Assembly (NCBI GenBank): GCA_945862125.1
Contig: CAMAYC010000012.1
Span: forward strand, 1-62,748
Reading direction: 5' to 3'
Origin: Reyranella massiliensis 521
GTDB taxonomy: Bacteria > Pseudomonadota > Alphaproteobacteria > Reyranellales > Reyranellaceae
DNA: 62,748 nt
Positions 37,084 through 52,249 of this stretch are shown here, piece after piece. Under the pieces are notes generated by a model. That model had not been told where the DNA came from and did not search any database. It saw only the letters and a program-made list of their open reading frames with translations. How positions within the stretch are numbered: position 1 is the stretch's first letter; each line of letters opens with the position of its first letter. Position numbers and translations under genes: made by a program.

Positions 37084-37719
37084 ATGAAAGGCAATTTTTA
37101 CGAAAACGAGCGCGTCGCTCTCTTCATCGACGGCGCCAACCTCTATTCCGCCGCCCGCGCCCTCGGTTTCGACATCGACTATCGCCGCCTGCTCAAGGTG
37201 TTCCGCGAGAAGGGCCGGCTGGTCCGCGCCTACTACTACACGGCGCTGGTCGAGGATCAGGAATATTCGCCGATCCGTCCGCTGATCGATTGGCTGGACT
37301 ACAACGGCTATACCATGGTCACCAAGCCGACCAAGGAATTCACCGATGCCATGGGCCGCCGAAAGATCAAGGGCAACATGGACATCGAACTCGCCATCGA
37401 CGTCCTCGAAATGGCCGAGCATCTCGACCACGTGATCCTGTTCTCCGGCGACGGCGACTTCCGCCGCCTGGTAGAGGCCGTGCAGCGCCGTGGGCTCCGC
37501 GTTTCCGTGGTCAGCACCATCAAGTCCGCGCCGCCGATGGTGGCCGACGAGCTGCGCCGCCAGGCCGACGACTTCGTCGAACTCGCCGAGCTGGCGCCGT
37601 TGATCGCCCGCAGCCCGTCCGAGCGCACCGCGCGCCCTGCCGTCGCCGCCCCGCTCAACGGCCGCGAAGGCGACGATCTCGACGACGCCCCGTCCGAAGC
37701 GCTGATGCGGTCGGCCTAG
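37084..37719 (+). CDS. NYN-domain (LabA/DUF88) protein, putative RNase
   Basis: A 211-residue protein with a PIN-like NYN domain. The metal-site acids are visible in ALFIDGANLYSA (Asp near residue 15), KGNMDIELAIDVL and ILFSGDGDFRRLVE, the usual three acidic clusters. The tail after about residue 175 is Ala/Pro-rich and probably disordered. AAAAGGA precedes ATG 37084; the frame opens 26 codons earlier without a site. Members cut or bind RNA, but the target is unknown. The UDG gene follows after 13 bases. Confidence 0.85.
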   Translation: MKGNFYENERVALFIDGANLYSAARALGFDIDYRRLLKVFREKGRLVRAYYYTALVEDQEYSPIRPLIDWLDYNGYTMVTKPTKEFTDAMGRRKIKGNMDIELAIDVLEMAEHLDHVILFSGDGDFRRLVEAVQRRGLRVSVVSTIKSAPPMVADELRRQADDFVELAELAPLIARSPSERTARPAVAAPLNGREGDDLDDAPSEALMRSA

Positions 37720-37732
37720 GCTCCGCGGTCCG

Positions 37733-38386
37733 GTGGCTCTGCCAGGCTTCGAGGAGCCGCCGCTCAACTGTCCGCGCTGCCCGAGGCTCGTCGCCTTCCT
37801 GGACGGGCTTCGCGGCGCTCATCCCGACTGGAAGAACGCGCCAGTTCGATCGTTCGGCGACCTTGACGCGCGCCTCCTGATCGTCGGCCTGGCGCCCGGC
37901 ATGCGCGGCGCCAACCGCACCGGCCGGCCCTTCACCGGCGATTATGCCGGCGACCTCCTCTACTCCACCCTGCTCAAGTTTGGTTTCGCCACTGGAACCT
38001 ACGGTGCCGACCCCGCCGACGGGCTGCGCCTGGCCGACTGCCGCATCGCCAACGCCGTGCGCTGCCTGCCGCCGGAGAATAAGCCGCTGCCCATCGAATT
38101 CACCGCCTGCCGGCCGTTCCTGCAGTCGGAGATCGCCGCCATGCCGCGCGCGCGCGTCATCCTGGCCCTGGGCAAAGGCGCGCACGACCAGGCCCTGCGC
38201 GCGCTCGCCGTGCGCCCGGCATCGGCCTATCCCTTCGTCCATGGCCGGCTTCACATGCTGCCGAACGGGCTGATGCTCGCCGACAGCTATCACTGCTCGC
38301 GCTACAACACGAACACCGGCCGCCTGACGACCGCGATGTTCTACGATGTCTTCGCCGGCATCCGCCGGGTACTGCCGCCGGTCTAG
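37733..38386 (+). CDS. uracil-DNA glycosylase, family 5 (UDGb-like)
   Basis: A 217-residue base-excision repair enzyme. Motif 1 GLAPGMRGANRTGRPFTGD and motif 2 region SYHCSRYNTNTGRLT fit family 5 glycosylases, which remove uracil and some deaminated purines. Four Cys including CPRC near residue 13 and later Cys residues suggest the family iron-sulfur cluster. Motif 2 has HC where UDGb has HP. The GTG start at 37733 follows the NYN gene closely; stops of this gene and of gpx overlap in CTAG. Confidence 0.85.
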   Translation: MALPGFEEPPLNCPRCPRLVAFLDGLRGAHPDWKNAPVRSFGDLDARLLIVGLAPGMRGANRTGRPFTGDYAGDLLYSTLLKFGFATGTYGADPADGLRLADCRIANAVRCLPPENKPLPIEFTACRPFLQSEIAAMPRARVILALGKGAHDQALRALAVRPASAYPFVHGRLHMLPNGLMLADSYHCSRYNTNTGRLTTAMFYDVFAGIRRVLPPV

Positions 38387-38859
38387 CGAAGGGCCGCCTC
38401 GACGGCCTCGGTGATCTCACTGGAGCTTGGCCGCACGCGGCTCGGCCAAGCGCCGAGCAGACTGCCGTCCTTGCCGATCAGGTACTTGTGGAAGTTCCAC
38501 TTGGGCGCCGCCCCCTCGCCCGCCTGCGCCACGATCCATTGATAGAGCGCATGGGCATCGGGGCCGATCGCCTTCTGCTTGGAGGTGAGCGGAAAGGTGA
38601 CCTCGTACATCGACTCGCAGAACTTGGCGATCTCGGGCTCCGTTCGCGGCTCCTGGGCACCGAAATCATTGCACGGTACGCCCAGAACCACGAGGCCCTT
38701 GGGGCCGTAGGTTTCGTGCAGGTCCTGCAGGTCGGTGTATTGCGGCGTGAACCCGCAATACGAGGCCACGTTCACGACCAGCACGGCCTTGCCGGCGAGG
38801 TCCTTCAGCGGCAGCGGCTTTCCGTCGATCGTCGTGAAGGAATAGTCATGGGCCGACAT
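38383..38859 (-). CDS. glutathione peroxidase family protein
   Basis: A 158-residue thiol peroxidase. The catalytic Cys replaces selenocysteine in VNVASYCGFTPQY, and the partner residues are in GVPCNDFGAQEP and KWNFHKYLIG. It probably uses thioredoxin or glutathione to reduce peroxides in the cytoplasm. ATG 38859 has GAGGAG upstream and lies one base after the stop of the YuiH-like gene, so the two are co-transcribed. Confidence 0.92.
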   Translation of the reverse strand: MSAHDYSFTTIDGKPLPLKDLAGKAVLVVNVASYCGFTPQYTDLQDLHETYGPKGLVVLGVPCNDFGAQEPRTEPEIAKFCESMYEVTFPLTSKQKAIGPDAHALYQWIVAQAGEGAAPKWNFHKYLIGKDGSLLGAWPSRVRPSSSEITEAVEAALR

Positions 38860-38860
38860 G

Positions 38861-39535
38861 TCAGATCTCCTCATCGTAGCGCTGTTCAAGCCACGGGTCG
38901 CCGTAGTTGTGATAGCCGCGCACTTCCCAGAAGCCCGGTTTGTCGAGCACGGAGAACTCGACGCGCTTGATCCACTTCGCGCTCTTCCAGAAATAGAGCT
39001 TCGGGATCACCACCCTGAGCGGCCCGCCATGCTCGCGGCTGATAGGTTCGCCGTTCCAGCTCCACGCGAGCAAGACGTCGTCGGCCACAAAATCTTCCAA
39101 CGGCACATTGGTCGTATAGGTGTCGTAGGAATGGAAGATGACATGCTTGGCTTCCGCCTTGGGCTTCACCAGGGCGAGCAGATCGCGGGCGCTCACGCCT
39201 TCCCACTTGTTGTCGTAGCGCGACCACGCGGTCACGCAGTGAATGTCGCTGGTCAGCCGGGTCTTGGGAAGGTCGGTGAACTCGCCCCACTTCCAGGTCG
39301 TGGGCGCCTCCACCGCGCCGTCGACGAACAGGCGCCAGGCATGAGTCGGAATCTCGGGCTGGACGCCGAGATCCAGCACCGGCCAGGTCTCGACCTGGCG
39401 CTGCCCCGGCGGCAGGCGCACCGAATGCGCCGCCGTCTTGCCGGTCAGCAGCCGCCCCTCGTCGGCCCACTTCTGCTTGCTCTCGATCAGCTTGTTTTTC
39501 AGCTTGCCGAACAAGGTCACGTCGTCGTCGGCCAT
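38861..39535 (-). CDS. sulfite oxidase-like molybdopterin-binding oxidoreductase (YuiH-like)
   Basis: A 224-residue protein with one oxidoreductase molybdopterin-binding domain. The likely Mo-ligand Cys is in SDIHCVTAWSRYDNKWEGV; EFSVLDKPGFWEVRGYHNYGDPW closes the domain. No signal peptide is seen, unlike MsrP, so it is probably cytoplasmic. I chose ATG 39535 (MADDDVTLFGKLK) with GGAGAG upstream. It is co-transcribed with the peroxidase. Substrate unknown. Confidence 0.88.
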   Translation of the reverse strand: MADDDVTLFGKLKNKLIESKQKWADEGRLLTGKTAAHSVRLPPGQRQVETWPVLDLGVQPEIPTHAWRLFVDGAVEAPTTWKWGEFTDLPKTRLTSDIHCVTAWSRYDNKWEGVSARDLLALVKPKAEAKHVIFHSYDTYTTNVPLEDFVADDVLLAWSWNGEPISREHGGPLRVVIPKLYFWKSAKWIKRVEFSVLDKPGFWEVRGYHNYGDPWLEQRYDEEI

Positions 39536-39557
39536 TGAACTCTCCAGTTCGGGGCCC

Positions 39558-41093
39558 TCAGATGCTGCGCCCGGCCCTTTCCCAGTAAGGGGCCCTGAGC
39601 TTGCGCTTGAAGATCTTACCCGAATCCTCGCGCGGAAGGGCGGCGCTGAATTCCACGATCTTCGGGACCTTGTAGCGCGCCACATGCCCCGACAGCCACG
39701 CCCGCACCTGGCCGGCATCGAGCGAGTCCGCGGCCACGGGCTCGACATAGGCGCAGACCTGTTCGCCGAATTCCTCGTCGGGCACACCGAACACCGCGCA
39801 GTCGCGCACGCCCGGCATCTGGATCAGCGCCGATTCGATCTCGGCCGGGTAGATATTGACCCCGCCGGAAATGATCATGTCGCGCTTGCGGTCACACAGG
39901 AAAAGGAAGCCGTCGGCGTCGAGATAGCCGATATCACCCACGGTCACGAGATCGCCCAGCGCCACCTCGCGGCGCTTGGCGTCGTCATTGTTGTAGGTGA
40001 AGTCCGACAAATGCGGTCCTCGCAGGTAGATCTCGCCGACCTCGCCCTGGTCCACGTCGCGGCCTTGCTCGTCGACGATTCGCAGGATCGCGCCGGACAC
40101 CGGGCGACCGACCGTGCCGGGCTTGCGCAGCGCTTCCTCGGAGCCGTGCCAAACCACGACACCGGTTTCGGTGGCACCGTAATACTCGTAGACCACCGGC
40201 CCCCACCATTCGATCATCCGCCGCTTCACCGCGGGCGCACAGGGTGCCGCGCCGTGCGCGACGAAGCGCAGGGACGAGACGTCGTAGCGCTGGCGCACCT
40301 CGTCGGGCAGGCGCAGCAGGCGCACGAACATGGTTGGCACGATGTGCATGTGGCTGACGCCGTGCCGCTCGATCAGGCGCAGCATGTCCTCGGCTTCGAA
40401 GCGCGGCTGCAGGACGATGTTGAGCCCGAGCCGGGCACTGGCCATGCCATAGGCGGCCGGCGCTGAGTGGTACATCGGGCCGTTCATCAGCACGACGATC
40501 GCGGGATCCTGCTTCAGTCCCCAGAAGGTCGCCGCCTCCTGCGCGCCGGCCGCCTGCTGCTCCGGCGTGCTCGGCTGCCGGCGCACGCCCTTCGGTCGCC
40601 CGGTCGTGCCCGAGGTGTAGATCATGCTGCCACGCGACGGCCTGGGCGGCGCCGTGCGGGGAGCCGACGCTGCCACAAAGTCCTGCCAGAGCCTTGAACC
40701 CGCCGGTGCGACGCGGCGCTCAGCTGGCACGTTGTAGGCGGCGGCGATCTCTTGGGGCGTCGGGACCGCCAACACTTTTACGCCGGCCGGAATGCCCGAA
40801 GCGATCTGCGCCAGAAGATCCGTGTGGGCCACCAGCACCTTGGCGCCGCTGTCGCGCAGGATGTGGTTCGCTTCCTCCGGCGTGAAATGCCAATTGATTG
40901 GCACGGCATAGGCGCCGAGCTGGCTGGCGGCCATGTTGACTTCGAAGGTCGGGAAATCGTTGCGCAACATGAGCGCGACGCTGTCGTCCTCACCGACGCC
41001 GAGCGCTTCCAGGCCGCCGGCGCCGCGCGCCGCATTGGCCTGGATGTCGGCCCAGCTTCGGAACCGTTGGCCCGCGGTAACGCCCGGTGTCAT
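39558..41093 (-). CDS. acyl-CoA synthetase (AMP-forming)
   Basis: A 511-residue ligase that activates a carboxylic acid to its CoA thioester through an acyl-AMP. Seen are the P-loop IYTSGTTGRPKGVRR, EYYGATETG, GYLDADGFLFLCDRKRDMI and the C-terminal catalytic Lys in SGKIFKRKLR. ATG 41093 overlaps the TetR stop in ATGA. The TetR gene upstream and isovaleryl-CoA dehydrogenase beyond suggest control of branched or medium-chain acid use. Confidence 0.9.
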   Translation of the reverse strand: MTPGVTAGQRFRSWADIQANAARGAGGLEALGVGEDDSVALMLRNDFPTFEVNMAASQLGAYAVPINWHFTPEEANHILRDSGAKVLVAHTDLLAQIASGIPAGVKVLAVPTPQEIAAAYNVPAERRVAPAGSRLWQDFVAASAPRTAPPRPSRGSMIYTSGTTGRPKGVRRQPSTPEQQAAGAQEAATFWGLKQDPAIVVLMNGPMYHSAPAAYGMASARLGLNIVLQPRFEAEDMLRLIERHGVSHMHIVPTMFVRLLRLPDEVRQRYDVSSLRFVAHGAAPCAPAVKRRMIEWWGPVVYEYYGATETGVVVWHGSEEALRKPGTVGRPVSGAILRIVDEQGRDVDQGEVGEIYLRGPHLSDFTYNNDDAKRREVALGDLVTVGDIGYLDADGFLFLCDRKRDMIISGGVNIYPAEIESALIQMPGVRDCAVFGVPDEEFGEQVCAYVEPVAADSLDAGQVRAWLSGHVARYKVPKIVEFSAALPREDSGKIFKRKLRAPYWERAGRSI

Positions 41094-41725
41094 CGCTTCT
41101 TCCCTGCCTTGTTCTTGGATTGGGGCGCTGCCGCGACGGCACCCTTGAACATCAGGGCACCATGGAAGTGGTTCAGGGTCGCGTAGTCCGGCCCGCCCTG
41201 CAGCATGCCGGCCTGATGCAGCATCACGATGCCGTGGATAGTCGCCCACATCGACCAGCCGAACAATTGCGGATCGACGGCGATCAGGCCTGCCGTCGCC
41301 ATCTCCTCGGCCTGTCGGGTGATGAACTGGCGCGCCCGCAATGCCTCACGCGCAAGATCGGCGTGGCTGCCATCGATGGGCTGATCGATCTCGAACATGA
41401 TGCGATAGGCATGTGGGTTGGCGAGCGCGAACTTCAGATAGGCCTCGGCGACAAGCCGGCCGCTCTCGAGTGCATCGGCGCCCGAGGTGGCTGCCTGCTC
41501 GAGGGCCTCGGAGAACCTGGCGAAGGCATCGGCGCGGACCGTGGCCAGGATGTCGGCCTTGTCCTTGAAGTAGCGGTAGGGGGTCTTCGGACTGCAGCCC
41601 AGCGCCTCGGCGAGTTGGCGCATGGTGACACCCTCGTATCCGAAGCGGGCGAACCGCTCGGTGGCGACCCGGCACAGCTCGGCCCGGAAGTCGGCAATGT
41701 CCTGATCGGTCAGGTACCGCGGCAT
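41090..41725 (-). CDS. TetR/AcrR-family regulator of the acyl-CoA synthetase operon
   Basis: A 211-residue repressor. The helix-turn-helix lies at about residues 30-50 (MRQLAEALGCSPKTPYRYF). The C-terminal half is a helical ligand domain. I chose ATG 41725 because an inverted-repeat operator covers the upstream GTG. It overlaps the start of the acyl-CoA synthetase gene, so it probably represses that gene and itself, with an acyl-CoA as likely inducer. Confidence 0.87.
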   Translation of the reverse strand: MPRYLTDQDIADFRAELCRVATERFARFGYEGVTMRQLAEALGCSPKTPYRYFKDKADILATVRADAFARFSEALEQAATSGADALESGRLVAEAYLKFALANPHAYRIMFEIDQPIDGSHADLAREALRARQFITRQAEEMATAGLIAVDPQLFGWSMWATIHGIVMLHQAGMLQGGPDYATLNHFHGALMFKGAVAAAPQSKNKAGKKR

Positions 41726-41738
41726 GTCTTTCTTTCCA

Positions 41739-41751
41739 TACACACCGTGTA
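41739..41751. promoter_or_regulatory. inverted-repeat operator upstream of tetR
   Basis: TACAC-ACC-GTGTA, a 5-bp inverted repeat with a 3-base spacer, lies 14 bases upstream of the chosen tetR ATG. Size and position suit autorepression by the TetR protein. Confidence 0.5.
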
Positions 41752-41782
41752 CGAAAAAGCTGCGGTGCGGTCAACAAGCTTC

Positions 41783-41810
41783 CGGACAGCGAGCCTCCGG
41801 CTCGCGGTCC
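41783..41810 (-). terminator. hairpin after ivd, possible terminator without U-tail
   Basis: GGAC-A-GCGAGCC, loop TCC, then GGCTCGC-G-GTCC: an 11-bp stem with one mismatch, nine bases after the ivd stop. No T-run follows in the leftward transcript, so termination efficiency is doubtful; it may separate ivd from tetR. Confidence 0.45.
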
Positions 41811-41818
41811 GCCGACTA

Positions 41819-42991
41819 CTAAGCCGACTCGGCGAACAGCTCGCGGCCGATCAGCATGCGGCGGATCTCGCTGGTGCCGGCGCCGATTTCGTAGAGCTTG
41901 GCGTCCCGCAGCAGCCGGCCGGTCGGGTAGTCGTTGATGTAGCCGTTGCCGCCCAGGAGCTGGATGGCGTCGAGCGCGACCATCGTGGCCTTCTCCGCCG
42001 CATAGAGGATGGCCCCTGCCGAATCCTTGCGCGTAGTCTGGCCGCGATCGCAGGCCTTGGCCACCGCATAGACGTATGACTTGCAGGCATTCATCGTCGT
42101 ATACATGTCGGCCAGCTTGCCCTGCACCAACTGGAACTCGCCGATCGCCTGGCCGAATTGCTTTCGCTCGTGGACGTAGGGCACGACGATATCCATGGCC
42201 GATTGCATGATGCCGAGCGGGCCCGCCGCCAGCACCGCACGCTCGTAGTCGAGGCCGCTCATCAGCACGTTCACGCCCTTGCCCACCGGGCCCAGCACGT
42301 TCTCCTCGGGAATCTCGCAATCCTCGAAGACCAGTTCGCCGGTCGACGAGCCGCGCATGCCCATCTTGTCGAGCTTCTGCGCCACCTTGAAGCCCTTGCG
42401 GTCGGTCTCGACGATGAAAGTGGTGATGCCACGCGGCCCGGCATTCGGGTCTGTCTTGGCGTAGACGACGACCACCTGAGCATCGGGGCTGTTGGTAATC
42501 CACATCTTGGTGCCGTTCAGGACATAGTGGTCGCCCTTCCTGTCCGCACGCAGCTTCATGGATACGACGTCGGAGCCTGCACCCGACTCGCTCATCGCCA
42601 GGCTGCCGACATGCTCTCCGGAAAGCAGCTTGGGGAGAAAGCGGCGTTTCTGCTCGTCGTTGCCGTTGCGGCTGATCTGGTTGACGCAGAGATTCGAGTG
42701 CGCACCATAGCTGAGGCCGACTGCCGCCGAGGCACGGCTGAGTTCCTCGACCGCCACGACATGCTCGAGGTAACCCAGGCCCGAGCCGCCATATTCCTCC
42801 GCGACCGTGATGCCGTGCAGGCCGAGCGCTCCCATCCTGGGCCACAGCTCGCGCGGAAAGCGGTCGGTCTTGTCGAGTTCGGCCGCGATCGGCGCCACCT
42901 CGGCCGATGCGAAGCGCTGGACCTGGTCGCGCAGTGCGTCGGCGGTCTCTCCCAGGCCGAAATCGAACGGCGGCATCGCGTTGGGGATCAT
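41819..42991 (-). CDS. ivd: isovaleryl-CoA dehydrogenase
   Basis: A 390-residue FAD enzyme of leucine breakdown that oxidises isovaleryl-CoA. The catalytic Glu lies at 250 ([10 protein letters not shown]), the position used by isovaleryl-CoA dehydrogenases rather than near the C-terminus. Also seen: [23 protein letters not shown] and the end [19 protein letters not shown]. No methylcrotonyl-CoA carboxylase is next to it. The secreted unknown lies upstream. A general acyl-CoA dehydrogenase is the alternative. Confidence 0.9.
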   Translation of the reverse strand: MIPNAMPPFDFGLGETADALRDQVQRFASAEVAPIAAELDKTDRFPRELWPRMGALGLHGITVAEEYGGSGLGYLEHVVAVEELSRASAAVGLSYGAHSNLCVNQISRNGNDEQKRRFLPKLLSGEHVGSLAMSESGAGSDVVSMKLRADRKGDHYVLNGTKMWITNSPDAQVVVVYAKTDPNAGPRGITTFIVETDRKGFKVAQKLDKMGMRGSSTGELVFEDCEIPEENVLGPVGKGVNVLMSGLDYERAVLAAGPLGIMQSAMDIVVPYVHERKQFGQAIGEFQLVQGKLADMYTTMNACKSYVYAVAKACDRGQTTRKDSAGAILYAAEKATMVALDAIQLLGGNGYINDYPTGRLLRDAKLYEIGAGTSEIRRMLIGRELFAESA

Positions 42992-43022
42992 GATCGTGCC
43001 CTGTCTCTTGCTGTTGAATGAA

Positions 43023-43466
43023 TCAGGACGCCGGGCCCAGCTTCACGTTGATGCTGATCAGCTTCCATTCGCCGTCGGATGGGATGAAGCTCAGCTCGAA
43101 ATTCACCCGCGTCGGATCGGTCGGGAAGAAGCCCTTGACGTTCAGCTTGCCGTCACCGTCGACCGCCGGCGGCGTGGTGAACGCTGGCTGCATCGCCGAG
43201 ACGATGTCGATGTCGATGCTCTTCTCGTTGAATTCCCTGAACGTGTCCTTGAGCTTCTCGACCGTGAACTGCTGACGAAAGGGCTTCGACAACTTTGCGT
43301 GAAATACGGTGTAGTTGCCCGTCAGGTTGGCGTCGTTGAACGACAACAGCGCCGATTTGACCAACGCCTCGAGCGGCCGCTCGGACGGAACCTTGGTCTG
43401 GGCGGCGGCCGCAACGGCAGCCAGCAGCAACACCAGCATTCCCGCCAAGCGCGCAATCGCAGACAT
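43023..43466 (-). CDS. secreted hypothetical protein
   Basis: A 147-residue protein with a Sec signal peptide (hydrophobic [14 protein letters not shown], cleavage near residue 22). The mature part, about 125 residues, is polar and mixed: [20 protein letters not shown] is helical and [20 protein letters not shown] looks like a closing beta hairpin, reminiscent of small NTF2-like or DUF4864-like folds. I do not recognise the family with certainty. It is upstream of ivd (31 bases), possibly in the same transcript. Confidence 0.75.
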   Translation of the reverse strand: MSAIARLAGMLVLLLAAVAAAAQTKVPSERPLEALVKSALLSFNDANLTGNYTVFHAKLSKPFRQQFTVEKLKDTFREFNEKSIDIDIVSAMQPAFTTPPAVDGDGKLNVKGFFPTDPTRVNFELSFIPSDGEWKLISINVKLGPAS

Positions 43467-43534
43467 CGGACATCCTCCCGGGACGCACGATACAGCGCCC
43501 TGAAGCCGATGCGAAGCCGCCTCGGCTTCGCCGG

Positions 43535-44892
43535 CTAGAGAAGGAACAGGGTTGCCAGTCCGAGGAAGGCGAGGAAGCCGATCACGTCGGTCACGGTCGT
43601 CAGGAACACGGTCGACGATACGGCCGGATCGACGCCGAATTTCTGGAGGCCGAGCGGGATCAGCGTTCCCGCCAGGGCGGCTGCAACGAGATTGCAGATC
43701 ATGGCGGCGGCGATCACCGTCCCCAAGCGCCAGTCGCCATACCAGGCGACCACAGCGGCGCCCATGATGAAGGCGAAGATCATACCGTTGAGGCCGCCCA
43801 CCGCGGCCTCCTTGGCGACGAAGCGGAACGCGTTGGCCGCCGTCAGTTCGCCCATGGCCAGCGCCCGCACGGCCACGGTCACGGTCTGCGTGCCGGCGTT
43901 GCCGCCCATGGACGCCACGATCGGCATCAGCACCGCGAGCGCCACGATCTTCTCGATGGCGCCCTCGAACTGGCCGATCACGAAGGAAGCGAGAATCGCC
44001 GTCGCCAGGTTCAACGTGAGCCAGACGCCGCGCAGCCGGGCGGTACGGACAGTATCGGCATGCATGTCATCGATGCCGACGCCACCCATCTTCAGCAGGT
44101 CTTCCTCGGCCTCTTCGTCGATCACGTCGACCACGTCGTCGACCATGATCACGCCCAGAAGACGGCCGTCGTCGTCGACGACCGGGCAGGAAACGAGGTT
44201 CTTGTCGCGGAACACGTGGGCGACTTCCGCCTGATCGGAGGTCGCCGGCACCGAGGGGATGTCCGGGTCGACGATGTCGAAGACCGGCACCGGCCGCTTG
44301 GTCCGCAGCATCTTGCCGAGAGGCACGGCCCCGCGCAGGCGGCCGGCCGAATCGACGACGAAGATGTCGTAGACGTCATCGGGCAGGTCGGTGGCTTCGC
44401 GGCAATGGTCGATGACCTCGCCCACGGTCCAGCTGTCCGGCACCTTGACCAGCGAGCGCTGCATGAGGCGCCCGGCCGTGTCCTCGGGATAGGCCAACGC
44501 GCTTTCGATGTCGGCGCGCTCGTCGGCCGGCAGCTCGGCCAGAACCTCACGGCGCTCCGTCTCGCTCAGATCTTCGAGAAGCGTCGCCGCATCGTCGGTT
44601 TCAAGCTCGTGCGCGGCAGCCGCGATGTCCTTGCTGTCGAGTTGGTCGAGGACGTCCTCCAGGACTTCCTCATCCAGCTCCGTCAAAGCTTCGGGGTCGA
44701 GATCGCGCTTGAGGATACCGACGAGCTTGTCGCGCTGGACCTCGGACACCTGCTCGAGCACCGACGCCTGGCCGGTGGCGCTCAGGCTGGCCAGCAGCCT
44801 CCGGACGTCTTCGGCGCGATCCTCGGCAAGCGCCGTCTCGACACGCCGGACCAGTTCCGGCGGGACTTCATCGAGGACGTCGCCCTCGCTGC

Positions 44893-44896
<4 letters not shown>
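43535..44896 (-). CDS. mgtE: magnesium transporter MgtE
   Basis: A 453-residue magnesium channel. Order: acidic N-domain (about 1-135), two CBS domains (about 140-265; HCREATDLPDDVYDIFVVD and VVDDDGRLLGVIMVDDVVDVI), and a membrane part with five spans starting near GVWLTLNLATAILASFVIG; MASMGGNAGTQT-type pore sequence is present (SMGGNAGTQTVTV). The ATG overlaps the maeB stop in ATGA, so it is coupled to the Mg-dependent malic enzyme gene. Confidence 0.94.
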
Positions 44897-47178
<2,282 letters not shown>

Positions 47179-47198
47179 GCTCGTCTCCCGCCTACTAA

Positions 47199-47222
47199 AA
47201 AAGGGGCCGCCCGAAGGCGGCG
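47199..47222 (-). terminator. terminator of tRNA-Leu
   Basis: In the leftward transcript: GCCGCC, loop TTCG, GGCGGC, followed by CCCCTTTTTTAG. This is a strong rho-independent terminator just after the tRNA and before the maeB start. Confidence 0.85.
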
Positions 47223-47257
47223 ACTCTGTTTCTACCCTTTCAATCGATCCGGCGAGT

Positions 47258-47342
47258 TGGTGCGGCCAAGAAGACTCGAACTTCCACGCCTCGCGGCACT
47301 AGCACCTCAAGCTAGCGCGTCTACCAATTCCGCCATGGCCGC
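47258..47342 (-). tRNA. tRNA-Leu(GAG)
   Basis: An 85-base class II tRNA. Acceptor GCGGCCA pairs with TGGCCGC, the 3' CCA is encoded (TGG at 47258-47260), and the anticodon loop TTGAGGT (47304-47310) reads GAG, for CTC and CTT codons. A long variable arm (GTGCCGCGAGGCGTG region) and TTCGAGT T-loop are present. Confidence 0.95.
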
Positions 47343-47442
47343 GCCGGTTCGATGGCGCGGGGGATACCAAATCGCCCCCCCAGTGGCAAGGCGCGCGGCA
47401 CTTCCCATTGCAATGAGCACCCGAAGGCCTGATTTTGCCACC

Positions 47443-48123
47443 ATGAGCAAGCCGGAATGGCTGATTTCCGACCGCACGGTGCCTTACAAGGATGCACTGG
47501 CCACCATGGAGGCGCGCGTCGCCGACATTCGTGCCGGCCATGCGCCCGAACTGGTGTGGCTGCTGGAGCATCCGCCGCTTTACACCGCCGGCACCAGTTC
47601 CCGCGAGATCGACCTTTTGGAGCCGGCGCGCTTTCCCGTGCACGTCGCGGGTCGCGGCGGGCAATATACCTATCATGGCCCTGGCCAGCGTGTGGCCTAT
47701 GTGATGCTGGACCTCCGGCGCCGCCGACAGGACGTCCGCCGCTTCGTCTCCGATCTCGAGGAATGGACCATCCGCACCGTGGGCCGCTTCAACGTCGCGG
47801 CCGAACGCCGCGCCGGCCGGGTCGGTGTTTGGGTTGGTCGTCCCGACAAGCCTGCCCTGCCCGACGGCAGCCCGCACGAGGACAAGATCGCCGCCATCGG
47901 CGTTCGCATCCGGCACTGGGTGTCGTTCCACGGCATCTCGATCAACGTCGAGCCCGACCTCTCGCATTATGCCGGCATCGTGCCCTGCGGCATCGCCGGC
48001 CACGGCGTGACCTCGCTGGTCGATCTCGGCCTGCCGGTGACCCTGGCCGATCTCGACATGGCGCTGGCCGAAACTTTCGTCGAAGTGTTCGGGGACGACG
48101 TCAGGCCGTCGGCAGTCGTGTAA
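47443..48123 (+). CDS. lipB: octanoyltransferase LipB
   Basis: A 226-residue enzyme that moves octanoyl from ACP to lipoyl domains. Seen are [41 protein letters not shown] with the conserved Lys, and the catalytic Cys in [18 protein letters not shown] 47443 gives [18 protein letters not shown] 47413 is a second option with ten extra residues, and neither has a clear Shine-Dalgarno. The 3' end overlaps the convergent acylphosphatase gene by 23 bases. Confidence 0.92.
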   Translation: MSKPEWLISDRTVPYKDALATMEARVADIRAGHAPELVWLLEHPPLYTAGTSSREIDLLEPARFPVHVAGRGGQYTYHGPGQRVAYVMLDLRRRRQDVRRFVSDLEEWTIRTVGRFNVAAERRAGRVGVWVGRPDKPALPDGSPHEDKIAAIGVRIRHWVSFHGISINVEPDLSHYAGIVPCGIAGHGVTSLVDLGLPVTLADLDMALAETFVEVFGDDVRPSAVV

Positions 48124-48382
48124 AGCCCTCGGGCAGGATATCGAGATCGACCGGCTCGACATCGACCGCATCGACCCGGGCCATTTGAGGGCCGCGCCGG
48201 CAGGCAGCGATCATTTCACCGACGGCCTGCTCCTCACCCGCGATCAGCGCTTCGACGGAGCCGTCGCCGCGATTGCGGACCCAGCCGGCGAGGCCGAGTC
48301 GCCTGCCCTCCGCGATCGCCCAGTCGCGATAGCCGACACCCTGCACCCGACCCGTGACGATGAGGCGGGCCTGCAGCGCCAT
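48101..48382 (-). CDS. acylphosphatase
   Basis: A 93-residue enzyme that hydrolyses acyl phosphates. The phosphate-binding [11 protein letters not shown] and the conserved Asn of [17 protein letters not shown] are present. It begins four bases after the pccA stop, so it is probably the last gene of the propionyl-CoA carboxylase operon. Alternative in-frame starts further upstream lie inside pccA and have no family match. Confidence 0.93.
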   Translation of the reverse strand: MALQARLIVTGRVQGVGYRDWAIAEGRRLGLAGWVRNRGDGSVEALIAGEEQAVGEMIAACRRGPQMARVDAVDVEPVDLDILPEGFTRLPTA

Positions 48383-48386
48383 CGGC

Positions 48387-50435
<2,049 letters not shown>

Positions 50436-50437
50436 GC

Positions 50438-50656
50438 TCAGGATCCTTCTTTACTGCGTTCGAACAGGCCCTTGGCCCAGGCTGAATGCGCCGCGATCAG
50501 CGGCACCCAGGCGATGAGCACCCACAGCCACCAAGGATAGCGGCTGCTGAAGACGGCATTGACGGCGATCAGCACGAGGAGCGCGAACAGCGCCACGATC
50601 ACATGCAGACGCACGCTTCGGCTCCGCCTGAGGCGCTCTTCGGGCGACAGACTCAC
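50438..50656 (-). CDS. small 2TM membrane protein between pccB and pccA
   Basis: A 72-residue protein. A basic cytoplasmic start (SPEERLRRSRSVR) precedes two hydrophobic segments (LHVIVALFALLVLIAVNAVF and WWLWVLIAWVPLIAAH) separated by SSRYPW, and a charged tail ends it, as in 2TM-domain proteins. The GTG start is 10 bases after the pccB stop and the stop is two bases before pccA, so it is firmly inside the carboxylase operon. Role unknown. Confidence 0.75.
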   Translation of the reverse strand: MSLSPEERLRRSRSVRLHVIVALFALLVLIAVNAVFSSRYPWWLWVLIAWVPLIAAHSAWAKGLFERSKEGS

Positions 50657-50666
50657 AGCGCCACCT

Positions 50667-52199
<1,533 letters not shown>

Positions 52200-52249
52200 C
52201 TATGTCTCCGGCCTTCCGCGACAGTTTTCAGCCATTAGCACGACTGCGT

